The notes below the pieces were generated by a model. It was not told the DNA's origin and made no database searches. It saw only the letters and a program-made list of their open reading frames with translations. Below are positions 1 to 9,898 of a DNA stretch of 64,000 nucleotides, piece by piece (position 1 is the stretch's first letter; each line of letters opens with the position of its first letter). The stretch is from Jaenimonas drosophilae (Eukaryota; Euglenozoa; Kinetoplastea; Trypanosomatida; Trypanosomatidae), in NCBI GenBank assembly GCA_030849065.1, contig JASAON010001603.1, positions 20,960 to 84,959 of the forward strand. The letters run 5' to 3'. The translations under genes were made by a program, and so were the position numbers.

Positions 1-700
1 GAATCCGTGTTGGTACCCGCAGGTGCCTTGGGCTTTTCCGCCCTGCGAGGTACAGGCATGAGAACCGCGGGGAAGAAAAAATGGTGTCCAGTCAGCGATT
101 AAATCGCGTAGGTGTGGGCAAGTGCTGTAGCCAGCGAAAGGTCAGGTTACGCAAGGGGCTACACGCTTGACGGATGCTGATTCGTCTAGGGATGGATACT
201 TGAGCCCGTCAGCACGTTACTTCAGTACACTACTAGCTACGAGCTTCGGCCCGCGCACCGCGATAGCAACGAGTAATGGAAACAAAGTGAACGTTGAGTC
301 GAAGTTCTGTGGTTGTTTGTGCGGTGAGTACACGCACGCTTAAGTCTCCGATGCCGCCGCAACAACTTAAGAGTTGAAAAATACAAACTCGAATACCACC
401 CGTGGTCTGTGTTGGAAGTGCCTAAGTTGGCTATATGAATCGATGTGTTCTTTGCCAACGGCAAAATACAAGCTAAGAACCGTAGCTGAGTATCTCTATT
501 GGTACTAGGGAGGAGTGCAGTTGTCGCAAAAGAAGTGAAACAGATGGAAGAGGGATGGGGCAGATGGATGAAATGACTCACGGACATTTTTGCTAGCCTG
601 GGGTGGCGAAAACTTCCAGAAACATGTGCAAGAATACTGCAGGAGAGGGGGGGTGTACCCTCAAAGAATACTGGTACGCACCAAACTTCGGAAGACACTC
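1..700. other. Region downstream of the Sec7 gene; no gene recognised
   Basis: This stretch lies 3' of the leftward Sec7 gene and would hold its 3' UTR and perhaps the start of the next leftward intergenic region. A 153-codon leftward open frame (237-698) has low-complexity Ser/His/Thr-rich content, begins just past the stop of the real gene and shows no domain, so I do not call it. No RNA gene was recognised. Confidence 0.5.
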
Positions 701-3700
701 TTAGCCGATACTGGAAGAACCTCCTGACATGCGGCCCCCCTGATTTAGCTTGTGGTCACAAAACCCCACACATGCAAGAAGTGTCTCCGTCGAGTTATCC
801 AGAAGCTCTGTTGGCATGCAAAGTACTTCGCAGCAATGCTCGTAAAGGGGGTTCAAGGATCTCTCTTCCATGGTACTTGGAAGTGCAGGGATGGTGTTTA
901 GAAACAGCTGAAGGTCTGCGCTACGCGCCATCAAAGAAGTCTCTCCGCATGACCAAGACCAGCGCAATCCAATCACGTGGACAAGATAACTTCGCTGTAG
1001 ATAGCGACGCACATTCGCTTCAGTGAGCGGTTCAGAGCAGAGGCTTTCCGGAGCATCGACCGAAAGTGCAGTGTGAAAAAAGTCCTCAAATGACACAGTT
1101 GGTGCCTCCGCTGCACACCACTTTTGAGATTCACGAATAAATACCATATACCTCCGAGTCATGACCTGGGCCATTTCATTCCACCTTGGAAAACTCTGCT
1201 GCACCAAGCCCCCCACGTACTCCATCACACAACACATCCAGGGGATGATAAGCAAGGCCTCAATGGGCATCCTTGACTTTTGAGTTGCTTGCGCTTCCGG
1301 CATCACTTCGTGGAGAGCAACACACTCCTGTTGCAGTTCCTCGAAAATGCGCACAATCCCTTTGCAGCCATCAAATTCATGCGTTGCAACCGCGTGAACG
1401 CCGACTCCAAGTAGCACAAAGCAGAATGAGCGAACGATTTGAGTATTGGCCTCGCACGTATGACTCACTTGGCCTGGCTGAATCCAATGGAACACTTGAG
1501 GTAGCAAAATGTCTGATAGACATCGAGTTACCATCTTCTGAACCGAGGAAATCTGATCTGGGTTCTCTCCAAAGTGAATCGGCTCTGGTATGCAGCACGC
1601 TGGGTTGCAGCTCCGCAGTTCCTCCCACTGAGGATCATCCGCGGCGGCAGCAAACCTTCCAAAGTGCTTTCGGTGATTATCCACTGCCATGAGAAGAAGT
1701 CTGTTACACGTCTCGTCACCAGTCAGATACACATCCGTCGCAGTAGCGACGATGAAATCAATGCACGATCGGACCATCACGTCAACTACATTGTGCCGTA
1801 TCAGAAAAATGGTTTGGCATCTTTCACACAACGACTCCATTGCAGTAACAACAGAATTAGTGAGTTGGGGAACAGCCACACACGAACAAAGCAACGACTG
1901 GAGGGCAACACAGAGCAGGAGACACCATTCTTCCGCTGGAACTTGAGGATTGCTGACACGGTGAGCCCCTTCACCTTCGGCAATGCTGTCTAATATGGAA
2001 TGGAGAAGTCGCTGAATCATCTGGCCCAAGTGGTCAATTACACTTCCGTCAAAGCAATCTCCATGAGTCTGAATCAACACAAAAAACGCATGTGTCGCGT
2101 GGGCGCGGACAGCAAGGGAGCCGTGAAGCTGAGTTTGCGGTACGAGACCATCAAAGAGTGCCATCCACAAGCTGCCACCGGTCTTTGAAGCCGACGAGTC
2201 AGGGATGGTGACTGTCTCAACCACCACATGTGGAACCTTCCGGATGTCCGCCTCCTCAAGTGTGGCAGTGCTTCTGGACCACGTTAGGACATCCCCAGCC
2301 GTACCAAGTGGTGGAGGCGAGAGAAGACCCCAACGTAGCCACTTCCCACACGCAACCATGTATGAAATTGCGTGTTGTGAAACACATATGTCAGTGCTGC
2401 TGGAAAACGCGGTGATGCACCGAATAAGGTCGCCAAAATAGTCCTTGATGAAACCGAGGTGAGATGTCATGATGCGCTCAGTGACAGCCCAAGCATCCGA
2501 CACCACCTCGGGCATACGAGCAGCAGCTTCGAGAGAGCGAAACACAACCCCCCATCCACTTGCAAGGTGCTCGGCGCGTAGCTCAATCAACTCGGACAAA
2601 ATTTCAACGACGCGCCTCCGGATAGTTGTATCGCTTTGAGACTCCAAAATCTCCAGAAATGGCATCAGCACCGCCTTTTGAAAAGAGTAATTGAGCAACT
2701 CCTCTCTCATGATGTACATCAACGCAACGTAGCGAAGTCCGTCAAGTGCAGCGTGTGACAGCTGCGCAACTGCTTTCCCGGCAGTTATAAACACCTCGCT
2801 TGCGTTCAACCATACATCTCGCCACTGCAGCCGAGTGAAATCATTCACACCAATCGTCACGAAGTCGAATAGCTTCAGCGTAGAGAAAGAGCGGCAATTT
2901 TTCAGTTCTCTGTGACACACTTTCGCCAGCCCATTTGTCATGCGGACTCGAGTAGAAGCGGGGTACCGAGTAGCATCGAAAAATCTCTCAAGCCAAATAT
3001 CTACCATAGTGCTTCGAGAGCTTCGAATGCCAGACAAAATTTTTCTTCGCCGCTCTACAGACTCCCGCGACATGCACGACGGTGCATCATGAAGATCGCC
3101 AAACCATAAGTCTGGCCGCGCGGAGCTCAGCGTAGTGGATTTCGAGCTGTTTGATTCCTCCAAATACTTCCTTGTCTGCCGTGCAAACATTCCCTCCATG
3201 CCATTCGCTAGAGCATCCAGAAGAGAGACCACAGTATAGCCGACGTGCCATCCACGGGAAGAGAGTAAATCGCCATAGCTCATGAATAGATCGAGAAACG
3301 TGCAGAGAAGGTCGATCCGTGGACGTGACATAGTTTTCGGAACAGTCACCTTGCCTGCACGGGAGGAGGACTCAATAATGACAGATTGGGAAACTTCGGA
3401 CAATTGAAAGAGCTGCTCCAGCAAGATCTCGACGTGGTCAGCGCCGCCAAAAGTGCGGCATACACGAACAACCTTGTCAACTCCACTTAGCAAACGCCAG
3501 AAGTAGTCTTTGTTACCGTTCTCCGCCAAGTATAGGTCGCACGCAGCGGTAATTGTTTTGTTGGCTGAGTTTGATGCGCCACCATCAGATGGAGGTGAAA
3601 AACTCTCCGCTTCGCAAAAGAACTGTGCCAATGAAGCCACAAGAATGGGCCGCAGCACATCGACAGTTATCTCCCACATTGGCAGTGTGCACTCCACATT

Positions 3701-6652
3701 CGCAGCCGATGCGTTTACCACCGGTGACGGATTGTCTCCTTCCGATGGTGGTGTGGTGAGATGCTGCTGCAGCGCTACGGTAACCTCCTCTAGAACTTTT
3801 TGCAGTTCAGCCTGATAAGCCGCCTCCCACTTCTGTCGTTTGGGTCCGAATCCATTCTCAACACTCTCTGGAAGAAGAGCAGACTCCGTCGTAGCCGTCC
3901 TCGGCGTCGCCGTGGGAGCAAGATACCGTAGGATGGGAACAGAATTAAGCAATCCAGTTGGAGCGTGAGTCTCAGTGAGTGGTACCTGGTTCCACTGGCC
4001 CTTCCCACAGTTTGAGCACCCGGGTGACGGACGCAAAACAATTTCCTTCTGGGTGATTCTTGTATAAATTCCGGAGAGGATATCGACATCAACGTCATTC
4101 CCTTCGTCGATTGATCGATTGTTGCGTAGGAAGCCATCCAACGTCATCTTTTCCTTTACATGCGGGCTGTGGGCATCGGTATTAAGCATGCATATGGAAA
4201 ATGAAAGGATGAATGCAGTATCAGCAGAGCTAAACACGTTTGGATTTTGCCGGCAGTACTCTGCAGCAAACAGTTCCATCGTTCGATCTACTACTTGGGC
4301 TTCACCGAGGAGCTTAAAGCCTCCGAGAAAAAGTCGAACTGCTTCATCCAAAGCAAGATTTCGGAAGTCGTGCAAGTGGACCCATTCCTCCAAAACCGTG
4401 CGCCATTCGGCACGCTCAAAGCACTTTGCAAAGAATTCTCCGAGGATTGTTTTGTCGATGTACTCCTCTCGGGCCTTGAGAAACACAGCAGTAGCATGAG
4501 CAGTCACAGGATTAGAGCCATCATTTGCTTCGTGGTCAGAGGATCCCTCGCTCCGACAGGTGGATGAACTGCCAAATTCACGCTGCAGATCGACATTTGT
4601 TTGGAAGTACTCTAATGCAGTCCTGGGGCTCGACTTGGTGTTAAAAATGTACAAAAATTTCTTGAAAGCGTCTTTGTAGCGCTTCGTTTGGATGAAGGTT
4701 TCACGCTGAAACATAGTGGGAGAAGGATGGGTGGGCTCCCTTTCAGTCGCCTCGGAGTCATCGTGCTCACCCTTGTCATATGCCGCCTCAATTGTCTCTT
4801 CGTGTTGCGGTGGCACACGTTCAATCATTACTGCGCTGCTCTCAAAACGATCAATCCACTGAATACTGGAGTCCACCAAAGAGAGAAGTGCGAGGAGGGA
4901 TTTTCTTCGTAGTGACTCCGGGATTGCGTAGCCTAATCTCACCGAGATGAAAGAAGGCGGAAGTGCCATTGCCTGAAAGGACCCATGCAATGAGCTACCG
5001 TTACTCAAGTCTTCGGCTGTCTTCTTCGAGCCAGAAGCAGTTCCAGTCATTGATGGTGAAAATGAATTTGCCGAGGTAACCTCTAAAGTCTTCTTCAGAG
5101 ACTCTGGAGCAGCAAATGCTGCTAGGTAGTGCACCATCTCCTCGAATATGCTTTGAGAACGAGTGTCACAATCGTAGTTGATGAATAGACTGATCATGTT
5201 CCGCGGTTCCTCAATGTACTTTTCAAATGCCTCGATTACCAGTGCCTTATGTGAATAGGTCGTCAGAGTTGAGTGAAGAACCCGAAAGTACACATGTCGG
5301 AAGATCGTACTGACCTCATTGACCAAAAGGGCTCCCAACTGAGAATAGCACGTCTGCAGGACACTCAATGAAAGACGAAACACATCAATTGTGCACGATA
5401 CCGTTCCCTTTATTGCAGCCGGGATAACTACATGGCGCACACACTCCAGTATGGCCTCCGAATTACGAAAAACAGGTCCGCCGTTGACTGTCAAATGAAG
5501 CATTATACCCAATGAGCACACAAGGAGGGCATCTTTACTAAGAAAGTTGGACAGTGATCCAAGGGAACTTGGGTCTCCTAGTTCGCAACTGTTCGGTGAA
5601 CCCATACTCTGGCTGCCGCCGCCGCCGGCAACTACCATAGGTGCGCACAGTATAATGCTACTGCAGAATCGCATAACGTGAACGAAGTCACTAACAACGG
5701 ATGTAGTGATAGGGGAAGAACTCCCCAAGACCCTGGAATCCCCAAGTGATTCACATCTCTCAAGCTCCATATTGGTCACCAAACACTTTGCCACATCTTT
5801 CAGGGCAGTTTTTGCGCGAGTCGCTAAGTCTCCCAGTATTACCGGCTTCACGTAAATGTGGCAGAGCAACTGAAAGGCTTTGACCAGGCGGTCATTATGA
5901 ACACTTAGCCGCGCAACAGTCTGACGGTTATCAACCATTTGGGTGACGCTTTGTCGGCTTACCGTGGGAGCACAACAAGCCTGCAGCGCAGCCACTAAAA
6001 CAAACACCAATTTCTCACTGGACTCCTTTGCAAGAATGTAGTCCGCAACCTCAAGGATTGCATCGACAAGCAGAGCGCGCATATCATGAGTTGCGGACTC
6101 TGCTCCCTCCAAAACATTTTCACCAGTTTGTGGGGCGCATTCACTTTGCTTCGACTTCTTTGAAGTTATCCATAGCCTTGAAAAAAATGGCGATCCGGTT
6201 GTCTGCTTTTGAGGATCGTATACGGGCAGAGCTGCTAAAAGTGTGGCGGGAACAAGGCCTGAGTTCAGCACATTTGCAGCAAGCTCAAGAGCTGCAGCAA
6301 GACCTTTCGAAGGATTTTTATACACTCCAACACCATCCGGGGAGAGAGCCAGCCTACAAGAGTACGCCAATCTGCTAACATCATCCACAGAGAGTGCAAA
6401 TTTGCCAATAGCCTTCATGCTTTCTGCACTGCATGGAGGATGCGCGACTTCAGCTCTGTTTGGACTAGATTGCTGCGTTCCTCCATCACCATCAACCCCG
6501 TCGCTCCCACGTGCACCCTTCCCCTTCCCATCCCAACAAGATTTCATTCTCGCCACTGCATCTGATAACAAACTGTGCTCCTTGGATCCACTTTTCAGCT
6601 CAATAAGAACGCGCTCCCCGCTTCCCACCACTTCTCTCCAGTACTGTTCCAT
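701..6652 (-). CDS. Large ARF guanine nucleotide exchange factor (Sec7/BIG family)
   Basis: The 1983-residue product has the architecture of the large Golgi/TGN ARF-GEFs (BIG/Sec7p): N-terminal DCB-HUS region, central Sec7 domain, long helical C-terminal HDS-like region. The HUS box is visible near residue 495 as FINYDCD. The Sec7 domain spans about residues 655-865. It has motif 1 with the glutamic finger (LLGEAQ, near residue 790), which expels GDP from ARF, and motif 2 (SICMLNTDAHSPHVKEKMT). About 35 extra residues sit inside the N-terminal part of the Sec7 domain. By family knowledge it would activate ARF GTPases for coat recruitment at the trans-Golgi. The longest open frame begins with TTG at 6664. 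The first ATG, four codons in, is used here. It is the second gene of the leftward cluster and is AT-richer than most genes in the window. Confidence 0.93.
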   Translation of the reverse strand: MEQYWREVVGSGERVLIELKSGSKEHSLLSDAVARMKSCWDGKGKGARGSDGVDGDGGTQQSSPNRAEVAHPPCSAESMKAIGKFALSVDDVSRLAYSCRLALSPDGVGVYKNPSKGLAAALELAANVLNSGLVPATLLAALPVYDPQKQTTGSPFFSRLWITSKKSKQSECAPQTGENVLEGAESATHDMRALLVDAILEVADYILAKESSEKLVFVLVAALQACCAPTVSRQSVTQMVDNRQTVARLSVHNDRLVKAFQLLCHIYVKPVILGDLATRAKTALKDVAKCLVTNMELERCESLGDSRVLGSSSPITTSVVSDFVHVMRFCSSIILCAPMVVAGGGGSQSMGSPNSCELGDPSSLGSLSNFLSKDALLVCSLGIMLHLTVNGGPVFRNSEAILECVRHVVIPAAIKGTVSCTIDVFRLSLSVLQTCYSQLGALLVNEVSTIFRHVYFRVLHSTLTTYSHKALVIEAFEKYIEEPRNMISLFINYDCDTRSQSIFEEMVHYLAAFAAPESLKKTLEVTSANSFSPSMTGTASGSKKTAEDLSNGSSLHGSFQAMALPPSFISVRLGYAIPESLRRKSLLALLSLVDSSIQWIDRFESSAVMIERVPPQHEETIEAAYDKGEHDDSEATEREPTHPSPTMFQRETFIQTKRYKDAFKKFLYIFNTKSSPRTALEYFQTNVDLQREFGSSSTCRSEGSSDHEANDGSNPVTAHATAVFLKAREEYIDKTILGEFFAKCFERAEWRTVLEEWVHLHDFRNLALDEAVRLFLGGFKLLGEAQVVDRTMELFAAEYCRQNPNVFSSADTAFILSFSICMLNTDAHSPHVKEKMTLDGFLRNNRSIDEGNDVDVDILSGIYTRITQKEIVLRPSPGCSNCGKGQWNQVPLTETHAPTGLLNSVPILRYLAPTATPRTATTESALLPESVENGFGPKRQKWEAAYQAELQKVLEEVTVALQQHLTTPPSEGDNPSPVVNASAANVECTLPMWEITVDVLRPILVASLAQFFCEAESFSPPSDGGASNSANKTITAACDLYLAENGNKDYFWRLLSGVDKVVRVCRTFGGADHVEILLEQLFQLSEVSQSVIIESSSRAGKVTVPKTMSRPRIDLLCTFLDLFMSYGDLLSSRGWHVGYTVVSLLDALANGMEGMFARQTRKYLEESNSSKSTTLSSARPDLWFGDLHDAPSCMSRESVERRRKILSGIRSSRSTMVDIWLERFFDATRYPASTRVRMTNGLAKVCHRELKNCRSFSTLKLFDFVTIGVNDFTRLQWRDVWLNASEVFITAGKAVAQLSHAALDGLRYVALMYIMREELLNYSFQKAVLMPFLEILESQSDTTIRRRVVEILSELIELRAEHLASGWGVVFRSLEAAARMPEVVSDAWAVTERIMTSHLGFIKDYFGDLIRCITAFSSSTDICVSQHAISYMVACGKWLRWGLLSPPPLGTAGDVLTWSRSTATLEEADIRKVPHVVVETVTIPDSSASKTGGSLWMALFDGLVPQTQLHGSLAVRAHATHAFFVLIQTHGDCFDGSVIDHLGQMIQRLLHSILDSIAEGEGAHRVSNPQVPAEEWCLLLCVALQSLLCSCVAVPQLTNSVVTAMESLCERCQTIFLIRHNVVDVMVRSCIDFIVATATDVYLTGDETCNRLLLMAVDNHRKHFGRFAAAADDPQWEELRSCNPACCIPEPIHFGENPDQISSVQKMVTRCLSDILLPQVFHWIQPGQVSHTCEANTQIVRSFCFVLLGVGVHAVATHEFDGCKGIVRIFEELQQECVALHEVMPEAQATQKSRMPIEALLIIPWMCCVMEYVGGLVQQSFPRWNEMAQVMTRRYMVFIRESQKWCAAEAPTVSFEDFFHTALSVDAPESLCSEPLTEANVRRYLQRSYLVHVIGLRWSWSCGETSLMARSADLQLFLNTIPALPSTMEERSLNPLYEHCCEVLCMPTELLDNSTETLLACVGFCDHKLNQGGRMSGGSSSIG

Positions 6653-6818
6653 TAAGAAACTCAAGCTCTACCAAACTGTAATATCATCAAGCTATCTCTT
6701 GCAAGAAAAAGAGACACAAGTGAAAAAAAAAAAGCACAATCACTACCAAATCCCTCACCCTGTCATCTCACCACCATTACCCAAAAGTATCAGCAAACCA
6801 CAATAACAACCGCTTTCT
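6653..6818. other. Intergenic region between the two leftward genes
   Basis: Short spacer holding the 3' end of the coiled-coil transcript and the 5' end of the Sec7 transcript. It is A-rich on the plus strand (A runs near 6705-6735), so T-rich in the leftward transcripts, consistent with a pyrimidine tract for trans-splicing. Confidence 0.5.
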
Positions 6819-7979
6819 TCAAACCCTTCCACTGCCAGCTGCAAAGGCAACTCCCCTCCCATCATCTACGGCACGCTGGAGTCTAAAAACTTCTTCATCT
6901 GCCTTCACACACAACGCACTTGCAATCTCCTCCTCACCTCGCGCGCTGCGTAGCATTGCTGTTGCTTCCTCCAGCCTCGAAAGTACATCGCTCACCTCTC
7001 GCTTCCTTCCAACGATTTCCTCAGAAAGCGCCTCCACCTCAGCACGATGTTCACAAATCAGATCATCAATCTCATCATTCAGCTCCTCAACCTCTTCATG
7101 CTCAGCCAAAACAATACCTTCGAGTTCCCCCACAGTACCCACAAGATGTTCAACCTCAGCAGCAAGAGCCTCCTTCTCCTGACGCAATGCTTCAAGCTGG
7201 CCCTCGAGATCATGTGTCTGTTGCTCCGTCTGTGGAATTAATTCGTGGAGACGTCCAACCTCAGCAGCAAGAGCTTCCTTCTCCTGACGCAATGCTTCAA
7301 GCTGGCCCTCGAGATCATGTGTCTGTTGCTCCGTCTGTGGAATTAATTCGTGGAGACGTCCAACCTCAGCAGCAAGAGCCTCCTTCTCCTGACGCAATGC
7401 ATCAAGCTGGCCCGCGAGGTTATCTTTTAGTGTGGCAATTGCTGGATCAGGCTGTGGGAACGGTGAAGGAGACATGTTATTGCAAGGAAGGGAAGGGCTC
7501 GGAGATGAGGTAGTAGCTGTTGCGAAATTGGTAAGAAGATTGGCAATTTCGCTTTCGTAGAATAATGTGTCGTGCGCCGATATGGCAACGTGAGAGGTTT
7601 GTTGTTGTGGGAGAGGGTATGCAAATGGTATAGTTGCTGATGGTTGCATCTGTGATGCGTGGAGCTGATAGGCCTGGTGGAGGTGGAAACGGCAGGAAAG
7701 TTCATCGTAATCAACGGATGTACGATGGAGCTCGCACTCAAGTTCCAAGATTCGTTGAAGTTGGATTGATGCCTGTAGGTAATCACCTGGTGAAACGCCG
7801 TTTTCTCCCGTGTGTGTGAAGGATGAATTTTCTTTTGGGAGTTGATGCGCAATAATTGGATTGCAATTCTGCGAGACGTTCAGAGCATCTCCTGTTCTGG
7901 TTTTCCATCTATTGAAACTGTGAAAGTGAAGCAGCAAATCTGCAACCTCGCACTCGGTGAAAAATTGATCGCTATGCAT
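6819..7979 (-). CDS. Repetitive coiled-coil protein, unknown function
   Basis: 386 residues; not recognised as a named family. The C-terminal half is a long predicted coiled coil rich in Leu/Glu/Gln. It contains tandem copies of a 35-residue unit (core LRQEKEALAAEVGRLHELIP) that are almost identical in DNA. The N-terminal half is less regular and carries two related short motifs (FFTECEVADLLLHF and LFYESEIANLLTNF), which suggest an older internal duplication. The ATG at 7979 is genuine. Upstream in the leftward sense lies a pyrimidine tract ending in a likely acceptor AG (plus-strand CT at 8011-8012). It is the first gene of the leftward cluster, next to the strand-switch region. A cytoskeletal or scaffold role is only a guess from the coiled coil. 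Confidence 0.75.
   Translation of the reverse strand: MHSDQFFTECEVADLLLHFHSFNRWKTRTGDALNVSQNCNPIIAHQLPKENSSFTHTGENGVSPGDYLQASIQLQRILELECELHRTSVDYDELSCRFHLHQAYQLHASQMQPSATIPFAYPLPQQQTSHVAISAHDTLFYESEIANLLTNFATATTSSPSPSLPCNNMSPSPFPQPDPAIATLKDNLAGQLDALRQEKEALAAEVGRLHELIPQTEQQTHDLEGQLEALRQEKEALAAEVGRLHELIPQTEQQTHDLEGQLEALRQEKEALAAEVEHLVGTVGELEGIVLAEHEEVEELNDEIDDLICEHRAEVEALSEEIVGRKREVSDVLSRLEEATAMLRSARGEEEIASALCVKADEEVFRLQRAVDDGRGVAFAAGSGRV
7150..7412 (-). repeat. 105-bp in-frame tandem repeat within the coiled-coil gene
   Basis: Copies begin at about 7156, 7261 and 7366 (same phase, exact 105-bp spacing). The first two are nearly identical through their full length and the third is partial. The unit encodes 35 residues, five heptads, so gain or loss of a unit keeps both reading frame and coiled-coil phase. 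Confidence 0.9.
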
Positions 7980-8684
7980 TGGCTGATCCTGAAAGCAGTA
8001 GTCTCAGTCGCTGGTCGGGAAGAAGGAGAGGGCAAGCGATAATGAAACTCCACCATGCAGCCGCGAATCAATATGCATTCCCCGCGCGATGAGCAACCAC
8101 AAAACTTGTGAAGGCAGCAATTGCAGGTACACAATCCAAACGATCCAAAGCGCAAGTACAAGGCAACACCCCACACGTCAAAAGTGTTTGCGAGAACCAT
8201 GGCGAATGCACTACGCTTTGGCGGCCGCCACCCATACGGCGAATCTGCGAAGCACCGGGGCATTGCCGGGGAATGCCAAACTCCGCACCAACTCACGCCA
8301 AGAAGGGCCCTCCATTTCCCCCACAAGCCAAATCCGCCAAACACACAGTAAGCAGTAAGCTTTAGAACATTCAGAAGAACAGCCGCGCGTATGAAGGAGG
8401 CGACCCCCCCCCCCCCGCGCCGAACCGGAGGGCAGAACAACAACCCCGCCAAACCAGATTCGACGCAGCCCGAGCGGAAGAACAGATTCAAACGCGCGGT
8501 ATAAAGATTTCCCGCACGCAGCAGCCGAACCCGGCACGGGCACCCGCCGCACAAGAAGATAACCGCGGCGGGGGCGGCGGTTAAAGCGCCACGCCCCCCC
8601 CCCATTCAACCAAAATGCCCCGCAGCCGCGGGGGGGGCCTTCGGGTTTAGCAACAAACAAACGCGGGGGAACATGACCCAGCAT

Positions 8685-8712
8685 CCCCCCCCCCCAAAAA
8701 AAAAAGAAAAAA
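8685..8712 (-). promoter_or_regulatory. T-tract/G-tract element, left arm of the strand switch
   Basis: On the plus strand this is C11 followed by A10, a G and more A. Read leftward it is a T-rich tract followed by G11. It lies about 700 bp upstream of the first leftward start codon (7979) and mirrors the element at 9864-9898. A promoter role is inference. Confidence 0.4.
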
Positions 8713-9863
8713 ATCACTCGCCCAAGTCGGAAAAGGGTCTGCTGGTTTCATCCGGCGATCAAAAAAGGCAACCGCCCACCGCCGGCGAAGAAGCCCACAC
8801 ACCATTTGGCTGGACCCGGAAAAGCCCTCGCCCGTTCAACGCGCGCAGGTGTTTTTTTCCCGAAGGCCAAGCCGCGCTCCCGCCCACAGGAAACTGAACC
8901 GCGAAGAGAATTCAGGGGGACACAAAATTGTTCAGAGATTGACGGGGCTTGGATCGAAGGAATAACATCAGAAGCAATATTAAGATAACGACAACCCTTC
9001 CAAGTTTCCTTCAGCGGAGAAGCGTGCTCTTTTCCTTGGGCCAGGATATTTTTGTTTGCGAGCTTGTCCAAACCCAGGCAAACTATACCGGCGGCGGTTG
9101 GGCGGTGCGCCGGCCCCCGTTGGGCCTGGGGCGTCGACCCCCCATTTCCGCGAAGGAGCCCCCCCCCCAACACCACACAGGAAATGGAGAGAATTCGCAT
9201 TTTCACGAATAGCGCAAAGCGAAAACTCTTGGGGGGGGGGGGCGGTTGCTGCCCGCGCCTCCGGAAATTATAGTTCGCAAAAGGGAACGCCCGCCGCACC
9301 ACCGCCAGGATGAGCCGGAATGCCGGATGCAGCGCGGCCCATCGGCAGCGGGGGCCTTTTTCGGAAAAGCAATAATGGAATGCCGGGCCCCGGTGGCTTG
9401 AAGGGTCTTGTCGGATGGTTCGCGCACGCATTTTCCCCTGGGGGCCGCGGCCCTCTCCTCTGTGGCGCGGGGGTTTTCCCCCGCCGCCGCCGGAATGTGG
9501 GGGCCCGTTCCAGCCCCTCGGCAGCTCGACCATATGGCTGCGGGGGGCCTCCGTGGGGTTGGCAGGCGCCGCCAAATCCGGAAAAGCCCCTCTGGGAGGC
9601 TTGGCGGCGGGTTTTGCGCGGGGTATTGCATTCATTTTCCGAGGGGGGGGGCTCTTCGGCTGATGATTCGCGTGGCGTTCGGCATTCTTGCTCATCCTGG
9701 CTGCTTTGCGCGGCGCGGGCCTTTCCATCGCGCAATGTCTGGTCAGGGGGGTGGGTGGGTCTGGGAAATGAAGCAATTCTGCTGGAATATTGATCGCGTT
9801 TCGCTGCCCTAAGAATGTCGTCGCATTGCCCCGCCGCCGTTCCGGTAATTTGGATTTGCCTCC

Positions 9864-9898
9864 TTTTTTTTTTTTTGTGTGTGTGTGTGTGGGGGGGG
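9864..9898 (+). promoter_or_regulatory. T13-(GT)7-G8 element, right arm of the strand switch
   Basis: A run of 13 T, seven GT dinucleotides and eight G lies about 650 bp upstream of the first rightward start codon (10552). GT-rich DNA is reported to be able to drive Pol II initiation in T. brucei. Whether this one does is inference. Confidence 0.45.

Noticed and set aside
237..698. 153-codon leftward open frame beside the Sec7 gene
   Set aside because: Low-complexity Ser/Thr/His content, no domain, lies in the expected 3' UTR.
7880..8605. 241-codon leftward frame at the left side of the strand switch
   Set aside because: Gly/Cys/Leu-rich output from G-tract DNA; overlaps the 5' end of the coiled-coil gene in another frame; no domain.
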